Below the pieces are notes generated by a model. That model ran no database searches, had not been told where the DNA came from, and was given only the letters and a program-made list of their open reading frames with translations. The position numbers were made by a program, and so were the translations under genes. From an uncultured Acidobacteriaceae bacterium (lineage in GTDB: Bacteria; Acidobacteriota; Terriglobia; Terriglobales; Acidobacteriaceae), in NCBI GenBank assembly GCA_903842845.1, contig CAIMNN010000307.1, positions 1 through 10,463 on the forward strand: 10,463 nucleotides of DNA, written 5' to 3'. Position 1 is the first letter of the stretch, and every line of letters starts with the position of its first letter. Of this stretch, positions 1-6,165 are shown piece after piece.

Positions 1-354
1 ACTTTATTTGTTGTGCTCTCACATCTGGAGCTGATTCCGCGCACCGTGACCATTCTCGTTCTCGGGCGCGACATCGGCATTCTTGTCGTTGCCGCAATCC
101 TCTACGCGGCCGCCGGCATGCGCGACTTTTCCCCCGGCCTCACCGGCAAGCTCAACACACTGGCGCAGATCACCGCCGTGGCGTTTGTCTTGCTCTCGCA
201 GGTCTATACAGCGGACTGGATTGTGCTGGTGCGCACCTATGCCCTCGATGCCACCGTCGTACTGACTATTCTCTCGGGTCTCTACTATGCCTGGCGCGCC
301 TCACGCCGCACGCCTCCCGCGCCGTCAACAACTACGCCGTCATCGACTAATTGA
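1..354 (+). CDS. CDP-alcohol phosphatidyltransferase family protein, C-terminal part (5' truncated)
   Basis: This is the C-terminal part of a membrane enzyme of the PgsA/cardiolipin synthase type, which transfers a phosphatidyl group from a CDP-alcohol in phospholipid synthesis. The frame is open to base 1, so the true start lies upstream; the GTG at 13 is internal. The visible part has the family's C-terminal pattern: a helix ending in LGRDIGIL, then a loop with P-x-x-x-GKLNT, then a Q-rich helix start, and about three hydrophobic segments separated by short loops. It ends in a Pro/Thr/Ser tail (about the last 20 residues). The catalytic motif D-G-x2-A-R-x8-G-x3-D-x3-D lies in the N-terminal half and is not in the window, so substrate (glycerol-3-phosphate or phosphatidylglycerol) cannot be decided. 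The RD...GK.NT arrangement also resembles mitochondrial cardiolipin synthase. Confidence 0.78.
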   Translation, partial: TLFVVLSHLELIPRTVTILVLGRDIGILVVAAILYAAAGMRDFSPGLTGKLNTLAQITAVAFVLLSQVYTADWIVLVRTYALDATVVLTILSGLYYAWRASRRTPPAPSTTTPSSTN

Positions 355-398
355 CCAGCACCAGCTACGACAAACTCCGCAGAATCTGCTCTCGACCA

Positions 399-418
399 CA
401 AAAGCCGCAGGCCGGCTC
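399..418 (-). terminator. Weak intrinsic terminator of the small cysteine protein gene
   Basis: Read on the minus strand, AGCCG and CGGCT form a 5-bp GC-rich stem around a 5-base loop (arms at 413-417 and 403-407 on the + strand), followed by TTT then G. It begins 18 bases after the stop codon of the minus-strand gene ending at 435. The T tract is short, so efficiency is doubtful; it could also act weakly for the + strand phosphatidyltransferase gene. Confidence 0.4.
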
Positions 419-434
419 TTGTTATGCACGCCGC

Positions 435-599
435 TCAAGTTTCCTCGTCTTCCGGGTCAGGGTCGGTGTTCTCTTCGATTTCCATATCACGGAACTCTTC
501 GGAATCAAAGACTTCGCCACATTCCAAACACTCCACAAACTCGGTGTCCTCGTGGCGCGAGACGATGCGTACTTTGGGGTGTTTGCAAGGGGTAGACAT
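435..599 (-). CDS. Small acidic CxxC protein (54 aa), possible zinc ribbon
   Basis: I do not recognise a named function. The frame encodes 54 residues from an ATG at 599 to a TGA at 435. Cysteines stand at C5 (in CKH, with H7) and at C24 and C27 (ECLECGEV), an arrangement that could bind one zinc ion using Cys5 or His7 with the CLEC knuckle. After this the chain is strongly acidic: residues from about 34 to 54 are rich in Glu and Asp and end in DPDPEDEET. Codon use matches the neighbours, and the overlapping + strand frames look like noise, which favours this frame. A weak AAGG lies 6 bases before the ATG. It is divergent from iscR, 175 bp away, and may share control with it. A role in metal or Fe-S handling is only a guess from position. 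Confidence is good that it is a gene, low for any role. Confidence 0.72.
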   Translation of the reverse strand: MSTPCKHPKVRIVSRHEDTEFVECLECGEVFDSEEFRDMEIEENTDPDPEDEET

Positions 600-681
600 T
601 GGACCTTGTGCCTGAATTGACCTCTATGGGGCTGATTCTAACCAGAATCCCGCCTATCTGGCACCTGAATTCTCGTCAAAT

Positions 682-699
682 GTTCAAATATTTTTGAAC
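682..699. repeat. Perfect AT-rich inverted repeat (possible operator)
   Basis: GTTCAAA and TTTGAAC form a perfect 7-bp dyad around the 4-base centre TATT. It lies between the divergent small-protein gene and iscR, just upstream of the iscR -35 region (715) and 2 bases from a minus-strand TTGACG (674-679). No T tract follows, so it is not an intrinsic terminator. It looks like a dimeric regulator's binding site; the regulator is unknown. Confidence 0.45.
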
Positions 700-714
700 G
701 GGTTCCAACTCTCC

Positions 715-744
715 TTGCATATGCGACAGATTTGGTCGTATACT
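715..744 (+). promoter_or_regulatory. Putative iscR-operon sigma70-type promoter
   Basis: A near-consensus -10, TATACT (739-744), is preceded after 18 bases by TTGCAT (715-720), which matches the -35 consensus in the TTG core only. Transcription would begin near 751, giving a leader of about 24 bases before the iscR ATG. The -10 lies inside the symmetrical operator region, as expected for a repressor-controlled promoter. Prediction from sequence only. Confidence 0.6.
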
Positions 745-767
745 AAATACGACTGAAGAGGTCGGAT
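721..767. promoter_or_regulatory. Tandem IscR/Rrf2-like operator dyads over the iscR promoter
   Basis: Four half-sites of one 7-base motif are visible: ATGCGAC (721-727), GTCGTAT (735-741), ATACGAC (747-753) and GTCGGAT (761-767). Paired in order they give two dyads, each with a 7-base spacer and 21 bp long, with centres 26 bp apart. The two inner half-sites also form a perfect dyad, GTCGTATactaaATACGAC (735-753). The first dyad fills the -35/-10 spacer and enters the -10; the second covers the start site and meets the ribosome binding site. The ATA...GAC(T)...GTC...TAT layout recalls the type 1 IscR site of E. coli but with different internal spacing. Autoregulation by IscR is the natural inference. 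Confidence 0.65.
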
Positions 768-774
768 ATTAGCA

Positions 775-1233
775 ATGCTCAAACTTACCAAAAAAGCCGA
801 TTACGGGTTGATCGCCCTCAAGTACCTCGCCGAGCACCCGGAGAAGCTGGCCGTCAGCGCCAAAGATGTCGCTGATGCCTACAAGATTCCGGCGCAGTTG
901 CTCGCCAAGATCCTTCAGCAGCTCACCAAATCCGGCTTGCTCAAGTCCCATGCCGGCATGAACGGTGGCTATGCATTGGCAAGGGATGCGCGTTCCATCT
1001 CAACGTTCGAAGTAATCCTCGCCATCGATGGCCCCTTCTTCATCACCAGCTGCACCAAGGGCTCAAAAGATTGCGACATCAGTTCCAACTGCAGCATCAA
1101 GGAGCCGCTCGCCCGCGTAAATGAAACCATCGCCGGCGTGCTCAAGAGCATCAGTATTAATGACCTGATTGACGACAACTCCGCACCCGCGCATGAAAGC
1201 GCAAAAGCCGGGCTCATCACTTTGACCAGATAA
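775..1233 (+). CDS. iscR: Rrf2-family Fe-S cluster-responsive transcriptional regulator IscR
   Basis: This 152-residue protein has the length and layout of Rrf2 repressors. The N-terminal winged helix begins MLKLTKKADYGL and runs to about residue 80, with the wing signature GMNGGYAL at 61-68. The sensor cysteines are C93, C100 and C106, which would hold a 2Fe-2S cluster. E. coli IscR uses C92, C98, C104 and H107; here the first gap is one residue longer, and the position three after the last Cys is Lys109, not His, so the fourth ligand must differ. As first gene of the isc operon it should report cluster status and repress its own promoter. The likely Shine-Dalgarno, GAAGAGG (755-761), is 13 bases from the ATG, rather far, and touches the second operator dyad. 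Rrf2 relatives such as SufR-like regulators are the alternative name. Confidence 0.92.
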   Translation: MLKLTKKADYGLIALKYLAEHPEKLAVSAKDVADAYKIPAQLLAKILQQLTKSGLLKSHAGMNGGYALARDARSISTFEVILAIDGPFFITSCTKGSKDCDISSNCSIKEPLARVNETIAGVLKSISINDLIDDNSAPAHESAKAGLITLTR

Positions 1234-1252
1234 GAGATTTTTCGGAGGAACA

Positions 1253-2503
1253 ATGAAGATTCAGAGCAATGTTGCAGTCCCTGCCGGTGTGCAGCTTCCC
1301 ATCTATATGGACAACCACGCGACCAGTCCCCTGGACCCACGTGTACTTGAAGCTATGCTCCCCTACCTCACCAACAAGTTCGGCAATGCTGCCAGCCGCA
1401 ATCACAGCTTCGGCTGGGAAGCCGAACAGGCCGTCGAAACCGCTCGCGAGCAGATCGCGCGTCTCATCGGCGCAACCGCAAAAGAGATCATCTTCACCTC
1501 CGGCGCAACCGAATCGAACAATCTCGCCCTCAAGGGCATCGCGGAGATGTATCGCGAGCGCGGCAACCACATCATCACCCAGGTCACCGAGCACAAAGCT
1601 ATCCTCGACACCTGCAAGCGTCTTGAGAAGCAGGGCTACCGCGTCACCTATCTACCTGTTAAGGCCGATGGCCTCATCGACATCGACGACCTCAAGCGCG
1701 CCATGGACGACAAGACCATCCTTGTCAGCATCATGTATGCGAACAACGAGATTGGCGTCATTCAACCCATCGCCGAGATAGGCAAGCTCTGTCATGAGAA
1801 GGGCGTCCTCTTCCACACCGACGCCGTCCAGGCCGTCGGCAAAATTCCAGTCAACGTCATCGCCGACAACATCGACGTGCTCTCGCTCTCCGGCCACAAG
1901 ATCTACGGCCCCAAGGGCGTCGGCGCTCTCTATGTACGTCGCCGCAACCCGCGCGTGCAGATTGCCGCGCAGATCGACGGCGGCGGCCACGAGCGCGGCA
2001 TGCGTTCTGGCACGCTGAACGTTCCCGGCATCGTCGGACTCGGCAAAGCCTGCGAGATTGCGCAGGAAGAGATGACTTCAGAAGCAGCTCGCCTCACCGG
2101 CCTCCGCGACCGCCTCAAGGCCAAGCTCGAAGCCGAGCTCGACTACATCCACGTCAACGGAAACATGGAGCATCACCTGCCCGGCAACCTCAACATGAGC
2201 TTCGTCTATGTTGAAGGCGAGTCGCTCCTCATGGGCATCAACGACATCGCCGTCTCCAGCGGCTCCGCCTGCACCTCGGCGACGCTCGAACCTTCTTACG
2301 TTCTCAAGGCTCTCGGCCTCGGCGACGATGTGGCGCACAGTTCCATCCGCTTCGGACTCGGCCGCTTCAACACCGAAGCTGAAGTCGACTACGTCGCCGC
2401 AAAGGTCATCGATGTCGTCAAGAAGCTCCGCGAGCTTTCCCCTCTGTACGAAATGGTCAAGGAAGGCATTGACCTAACCAAGATCGAGTGGGCAGCCCAC
2501 TAA
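1253..2503 (+). CDS. iscS: Cysteine desulfurase IscS
   Basis: IscS is a PLP enzyme that converts L-cysteine to alanine and carries the released sulfur as a persulfide to IscU and other acceptors. The 416-residue product is about 10 residues longer at the N terminus than E. coli IscS (404). Visible active-site features, each about 10-12 residues later than in E. coli: H114 (TEHK) stacking on PLP, D190 and Q193 (HTDAVQ), Schiff-base Lys K216 in SGHKIYGPKG, and the mobile-loop cysteine C340 in SSGSACTSA, typical of group I desulfurases. The ATG is preceded by GGAGG at 1244-1248. A second Met at residue 19 would remove the extension but lacks such a site. It lies 19 bp after iscR, so it is co-transcribed, and 114 bp before iscU. 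Confidence 0.97.
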   Translation: MKIQSNVAVPAGVQLPIYMDNHATSPLDPRVLEAMLPYLTNKFGNAASRNHSFGWEAEQAVETAREQIARLIGATAKEIIFTSGATESNNLALKGIAEMYRERGNHIITQVTEHKAILDTCKRLEKQGYRVTYLPVKADGLIDIDDLKRAMDDKTILVSIMYANNEIGVIQPIAEIGKLCHEKGVLFHTDAVQAVGKIPVNVIADNIDVLSLSGHKIYGPKGVGALYVRRRNPRVQIAAQIDGGGHERGMRSGTLNVPGIVGLGKACEIAQEEMTSEAARLTGLRDRLKAKLEAELDYIHVNGNMEHHLPGNLNMSFVYVEGESLLMGINDIAVSSGSACTSATLEPSYVLKALGLGDDVAHSSIRFGLGRFNTEAEVDYVAAKVIDVVKKLRELSPLYEMVKEGIDLTKIEWAAH

Positions 2504-2551
2504 GCAGCAGGGACTAGGGAAATGAATACAGTTCACTTCCCGATAAACAAA

Positions 2552-2586
2552 CTGACCCCTGATTTCTGATTCCTGAACCCTGATTC
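2552..2586. repeat. Five tandem heptamers of the CTGANNN type
   Basis: Five units follow without interruption: CTGACCC, CTGATTT, CTGATTC, CTGAACC and CTGATTC. CTGA is invariant and the last three positions are pyrimidine-rich. They fill the middle of the 114-bp iscS-iscU gap, ending 31 bases before the iscU ATG. A small GCGG/CCGC hairpin (2587-2600) follows, just before the Shine-Dalgarno. The array is degenerate, so slippage may no longer be active. Function unknown. Confidence 0.75.
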
Positions 2587-2617
2587 GCGGCTTCCCCCGC
2601 ACAAAGGAGCAACACAA

Positions 2618-3034
2618 ATGGCATACAGCGAGAAAGTGATCGACCACTACAACAATCCGCGCAACGTCGGCCAGCTGGATAAGGCTGCATCCGAAGTTGG
2701 CACGGGTCTTGTCGGCGCACCTGAGTGCGGCGACGTCATGCGTCTCCAGATCCGCGTCAACCCCGAGACGCAGATCATTGAAGAAGCAAAGTTCAAAACC
2801 TTCGGCTGCGGCTCGGCTATCGCCAGCTCCTCGCTCGCAACTGAGTGGGTCAAGGGCAAAACCGTCGAAGAAGCGCTCGAGATCAAGAACACCGAGATCG
2901 TAAAAGAACTCGCACTTCCCCCGGTCAAGATTCACTGTTCGGTGCTCGCAGAAGACGCAATCCGCGCGGCCATCGGCGATTGGAAAAAGAAGAACGGCGT
3001 GGCCGAGGCAGCAGAGGCCGCCGCGGCGCACTAA
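2618..3034 (+). CDS. iscU: Fe-S cluster assembly scaffold IscU
   Basis: IscU is the scaffold on which 2Fe-2S clusters are built from IscS sulfur and iron, then released with HscA/HscB help. The protein has 138 residues against about 128 in E. coli. The cluster ligands are all present: C37 with D39 in PECGD, C64 in FGCGSAIASSS, and H106-C107 in IHCS. The HscA recognition motif LPPVK is at 100-104, directly before the last ligand pair, matching the presence of hscA downstream. The extra length is a C-terminal Ala/Glu tail after about residue 127. The start is the ATG after AAGGAG (2604-2609) with an 8-base spacer. No transfer-type anomalies seen. Confidence 0.97.
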   Translation: MAYSEKVIDHYNNPRNVGQLDKAASEVGTGLVGAPECGDVMRLQIRVNPETQIIEEAKFKTFGCGSAIASSSLATEWVKGKTVEEALEIKNTEIVKELALPPVKIHCSVLAEDAIRAAIGDWKKKNGVAEAAEAAAAH

Positions 3035-3050
3035 GGAAATCAGGTAACTC

Positions 3051-3461
3051 ATGAGCAGCACATTTGTGAACATCGGCAATCCGGCGCAGGAGCCCCAATC
3101 AACACCGGCCACTCCTCAAGCGCCGGCCAACGGCGTCCTCGTCACTGACCGCGCCGTCAAGCGCATCCGCATCGCAATGGCCAAGGAAGGCATCTCGCCC
3201 TCCGAAGGCGGCATGCGTCTAGGCGTGCTCGGCGGCGGTTGCTCAGGGCTTTCGTACTCCATCAAGTTCGACACGCAGCCACGTGAACGCGACCGCGTCT
3301 TCACCTTTGACGATGTGCGCGTCTTCGTCGACCCCAAATCGTTCCTTTACCTCAACGGCATGACGCTCGACTACGAAGAGACGCTGATGCGGCAGGGATT
3401 CAACTTCATCAATCCGAACTCCTCGCGCTCCTGCGGTTGCGGTTCATCGTTCACGGCATAG
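3051..3461 (+). CDS. iscA: Iron-sulfur cluster carrier IscA (A-type, HesB family)
   Basis: A-type carriers accept Fe-S clusters or iron and pass them to target proteins, 4Fe-4S clusters in particular. The three conserved cysteines are present: C64 in GGGCSGLSY, and C128 and C130 in the C-terminal SCGCGSSF. Between them the usual beta-rich core carries VFVDPKSFLYLNGMTLDYEE, which includes the family's D-x-x-S pattern. The protein is 136 residues, longer than the E. coli 107, because of an N-terminal stretch of about 28 residues rich in Pro, Gln, Thr and Ala, which looks disordered. The conserved domain begins near VLVTDRAVKRI (residue 29). A GTC at 3135-3137 is not a usable start, so the ATG at 3051 stands. 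It is 16 bp after iscU and so in the same operon. ErpA-type function cannot be excluded. Confidence 0.93.
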   Translation: MSSTFVNIGNPAQEPQSTPATPQAPANGVLVTDRAVKRIRIAMAKEGISPSEGGMRLGVLGGGCSGLSYSIKFDTQPRERDRVFTFDDVRVFVDPKSFLYLNGMTLDYEETLMRQGFNFINPNSSRSCGCGSSFTA

Positions 3462-3476
3462 GCGCAAGGGGAACTC

Positions 3477-4169
3477 ATGGCACCGTTCAAAATAGTTCAA
3501 GCGAGTGACACCGCAGTACCGGTCAAGTGCTGGTCCTGCGCCGTCGCGCAAAACGAATCAACGCTTTTCTGTTCCACGTGCAGCAAGGTGCAACCACCCT
3601 TGCGCATGGATTACTTCCAGGTCTTTCAGCTTCCGCGCATATTGCGGCTTGATGTCGATGTCCTGGAGAAGGAATTCTACCGCCTCAGCCGCAAGCTGCA
3701 TCCCGACCGCTACGCGCGCGCCACTGAATCCGAGCGCGAGTGGAGCCTGGCCGACACTGCGCTGGTGAATGACGCCTACCGCACGCTTCAGGATCCCATT
3801 CGCCGCACCGAATATCTGCTCAAGCTTGAAGGCGAATCCATCGGCGAAGAGCACTCCGGCAAAGTCAGCAACAGCCGCGCCTCGCGCGTGCCCTCCGACC
3901 TGCTCGAAGAAGTTTTCGAACTCAACATGCAGCTCGACGAACTGCGCGAAGGCGATGCTTCACTGCGCAGCGATGTCGAAGCCGCCGGACAAAAATTTGA
4001 AGCGATGCTCGACGAGCTCGACTCCAAACTCGAAGCCGAGTGGGCACGCTGGGATGAAGGCGATGCAACCGCGCGCAGCACAGCGCAAAAGCAGATGGTT
4101 GCACTGCTCGATCGTCGCCGCTACCTCGACAATCTGCTGCGCGACGTAAAAAAAGTTTTAGGAGCTTAG
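3477..4169 (+). CDS. hscB: J-domain co-chaperone HscB with N-terminal zinc-ribbon domain
   Basis: HscB delivers IscU to the Hsp70 HscA and stimulates its ATPase. The product is 230 residues, against 171 in E. coli. Three parts are seen. Residues 18-41 form a tetracysteine module, C18-W-x-C21, then F-C32-x-x-C35, then QPP at 39-41. Residues 45 to about 115 are a J domain starting DYFQVF, with the catalytic HPD at 75-77. The rest is the helical, charged HscB C-terminal domain that binds IscU (about 140-230). E. coli HscB lacks the N-terminal cysteines; eukaryotic HSC20 has the CWxC...FCxxCxxxQPP pattern, where it binds zinc. A region at 125-142 (HSGKVSNSRASRVPS) is a likely flexible linker. The start lies 15 bp after iscA; GGGG (3470-3473) precedes it. 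The stop shares its last base with a GTG of hscA. Confidence 0.95.
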   Translation: MAPFKIVQASDTAVPVKCWSCAVAQNESTLFCSTCSKVQPPLRMDYFQVFQLPRILRLDVDVLEKEFYRLSRKLHPDRYARATESEREWSLADTALVNDAYRTLQDPIRRTEYLLKLEGESIGEEHSGKVSNSRASRVPSDLLEEVFELNMQLDELREGDASLRSDVEAAGQKFEAMLDELDSKLEAEWARWDEGDATARSTAQKQMVALLDRRRYLDNLLRDVKKVLGA

Positions 4170-4174
4170 TGAAA

Positions 4175-6124
4175 ATGTCAGAAGGACGCGTCGTCGGAAT
4201 CGATCTTGGAACAACCAACTCGCTCGTTGCATACATGCAGGGCGACACGCCGGTGGTCATTCCCGGCGTCGATGGTTCTAACCTCGTCCCTTCCGTCGTC
4301 GCACTCGACCCCGTCCCCGCCGACGGCTCGCGCCCCACTGTCACAGTCGGCAACACCGCACGCAAATCGCTCATCCAGCATCCCGAGCGCGCCATCTACT
4401 CCGTCAAGCGCCTCATGGGCCGCGGCGTCAGCGAAGTGCAGGCCGAGCTCAAGTTCTTTCCCTTCCGCCTCGCCGATGATGTCGATGCCACAAACCTGAA
4501 TGAAGTCCCGCGCATTCAACTCGGCGAAATGCGCTTCACCCCTCCCGAAATCTCCGCATACATTCTGCGCCAGCTCAAGCGCAACGCTGAGCGCTTCTTC
4601 GGCGCGCCCGTTACACAAGCCGTCATCACAGTGCCCGCCTACTTCAATGATGCGCAACGTCAGGCAACCAAGGACGCGGGCCGCATGGCTGGCCTTGAAG
4701 TTCTCCGCCTCGTCAACGAGCCCACAGCCGCAGCGCTCGCATATGGACTCGACCGCAAGAAAGAAGGCGTGATCGCGGTCTATGATTTGGGCGGCGGCAC
4801 ATTCGATATCTCCATCCTCAAGTTGAAGGACGGCATCTTCGAAGTTCTCTCCACCAACGGCGACACGCACCTCGGCGGCGACGACATTGACAATCTTCTC
4901 GTCGCAATCGCGCTCGATGAAATTCGCACCGAGCACAACGTCGACCTCCGCTCGCACGCCGATGCGGTTCAGGCTCTGCGCAAATCCGCCATCGACGCAA
5001 AGATCACGCTCTCGTCAAAAGACGCAGCCAGCTTTGATATGGAACTGCCCAACGGCGAGCGCTACCAGCGCGAAATTCCGCGCGCCGTCTACGAGCAGTT
5101 GATCGCGCCCGTTCTCGAGCGCACCGCAGGCCCGTGCAAGCAGGCGATGGCTGATGCCAATCTCGAGCCCGCTGATATCAGCGAAGTCGTTCTCGTCGGC
5201 GGCTCAACGCGCATTCCCGCCGTGCAGCGTCTCGTCGACCAGCTCTTTAATCTCACCGCACGCGGAAAAAAGCCGCACACAGAACTCAACCCCGATGAAG
5301 TTGTCGCGCTCGGCGCAGCGGTCCAGGCCGACATTCTCGCCGGCTCAGCAAAAGCTACCGAAGACCTCCTGCTACTCGATGTCACGCCGCTCTCACTCGG
5401 CATTGAAGCGCTCGGCGGAGTCGTCGCAAAAATTATTCCGCGCAACTCCACCATCCCCGCCTCCGCAACCGAACACTTCACCACCGGCGTCGAAGGCCAG
5501 ACCAACGTCGCCATCCACGTCCTCCAAGGCGAACGCGAAATGGCAAAGGATTGCCGCTCCCTCGCGCGCTTCGACCTCAAAGGCATTCCGCCCATGAGCG
5601 CCGGCCTGCCGCGCATCGAGGTCAAGTTCCTCATCGACGCCGACGGCATCCTCCGCGTCACCGCGCGCGAGCAGCGCAGCGGACAGGAATCGCAGATCGA
5701 AGTAAAGCCCACCTACGGTTTGACCGATGAACAGGTTGAGTCGATGATCCTCGATTCCTTCGACCACGCCGAAGAAGATTTCGCAAAGCGTCTTCTCATC
5801 GAAGCGCGCCTCGAAGCCGAAACAATTCTCGCCGCCGTTGAAAAGGCCCCCAAACATCCCGCATGGCAGTTGCTCACCGACGACGAGCGGCTGACCATCG
5901 ACGCGCTGAAGAGCGTCGTACAAATTCTGTTAGCCGGCGAAGATGTGAATGCCCTCCGCGCAGGCACCGTGAGCCTCGACCAGGCCACGCGTCGCTTTGC
6001 CGAGCTGATGATGGAAGACGCCGTCTCCAGCGCCATCCGCGGCAAGACCATGGACGCGGCCGGCGATGAGTTGGGCAAAGAGATCAATGCGCCGCACCCG
6101 ATGGCCGCGGCAGAGTTCAAGTAA
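4175..6124 (+). CDS. hscA: Fe-S assembly Hsp70 chaperone HscA
   Basis: HscA is the dedicated Hsp70 that binds the LPPVK motif of IscU and uses ATP to promote cluster transfer. From this ATG it has 649 residues (E. coli 616). Hsp70 signatures appear in order: GIDLGTTNS at 8-16, the middle NEPTAAALAYGLD, the phosphate-2 loop VYDLGGGTFDIS starting at 202, the LVGGSTRIPAVQ adenosine motif, and the hydrophobic linker leading into DVTPLSLGIE (from D402), then the substrate domain and helical lid. An in-frame GTG at 4169 overlaps the hscB stop by one base. I prefer ATG 4175 because AGGAG (4160-4164) is 10 bases from it and only 4 from the GTG; the difference is two residues. Being embedded between hscB and fdx separates it from general DnaK. 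Confidence 0.96.
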   Translation: MSEGRVVGIDLGTTNSLVAYMQGDTPVVIPGVDGSNLVPSVVALDPVPADGSRPTVTVGNTARKSLIQHPERAIYSVKRLMGRGVSEVQAELKFFPFRLADDVDATNLNEVPRIQLGEMRFTPPEISAYILRQLKRNAERFFGAPVTQAVITVPAYFNDAQRQATKDAGRMAGLEVLRLVNEPTAAALAYGLDRKKEGVIAVYDLGGGTFDISILKLKDGIFEVLSTNGDTHLGGDDIDNLLVAIALDEIRTEHNVDLRSHADAVQALRKSAIDAKITLSSKDAASFDMELPNGERYQREIPRAVYEQLIAPVLERTAGPCKQAMADANLEPADISEVVLVGGSTRIPAVQRLVDQLFNLTARGKKPHTELNPDEVVALGAAVQADILAGSAKATEDLLLLDVTPLSLGIEALGGVVAKIIPRNSTIPASATEHFTTGVEGQTNVAIHVLQGEREMAKDCRSLARFDLKGIPPMSAGLPRIEVKFLIDADGILRVTAREQRSGQESQIEVKPTYGLTDEQVESMILDSFDHAEEDFAKRLLIEARLEAETILAAVEKAPKHPAWQLLTDDERLTIDALKSVVQILLAGEDVNALRAGTVSLDQATRRFAELMMEDAVSSAIRGKTMDAAGDELGKEINAPHPMAAAEFK

Positions 6125-6145
6125 TAGGAACTCCCAGCGGAGTTC
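6113..6145 (+). repeat. GAGTTC/GAACTC repeats with a possible hairpin between hscA and fdx
   Basis: GAGTTC occurs at 6113-6118 (inside the hscA end) and 6140-6145, and its complement GAACTC at 6128-6133. The last two form a 6-bp stem with the loop CCAGCG, followed by AAAAAGG; the first two form an alternative stem with a 9-base loop. The two folds are mutually exclusive. No T run follows, so it is not a classical terminator. It may protect or process the mRNA, or be chance. Confidence 0.35.
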
Positions 6146-6165
6146 AAAAAGGAACGGAGCAGTTT

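Noticed and set aside
287..620. Plus-strand frames over the small cysteine protein gene
   Set aside because: Their products are low-complexity Ser/Arg text without a ribosome site, whereas the opposite strand gives a coherent CxxC acidic protein.
2552..2586. Heptamer array as a CRISPR
   Set aside because: Units are 7 bases without spacers, far too short for CRISPR repeats, and no cas gene is present.
2474..3112. Minus-strand frame of 212 codons opposite iscU
   Set aside because: IscU motifs on the + strand explain the DNA; the antisense product shows no family pattern.
4178..4957. Long minus-strand open frame of 259 codons opposite hscA
   Set aside because: It lies wholly antisense to clear Hsp70 motifs and its product is an Ala/Val/Asp/Glu shadow caused by high-GC codon bias.
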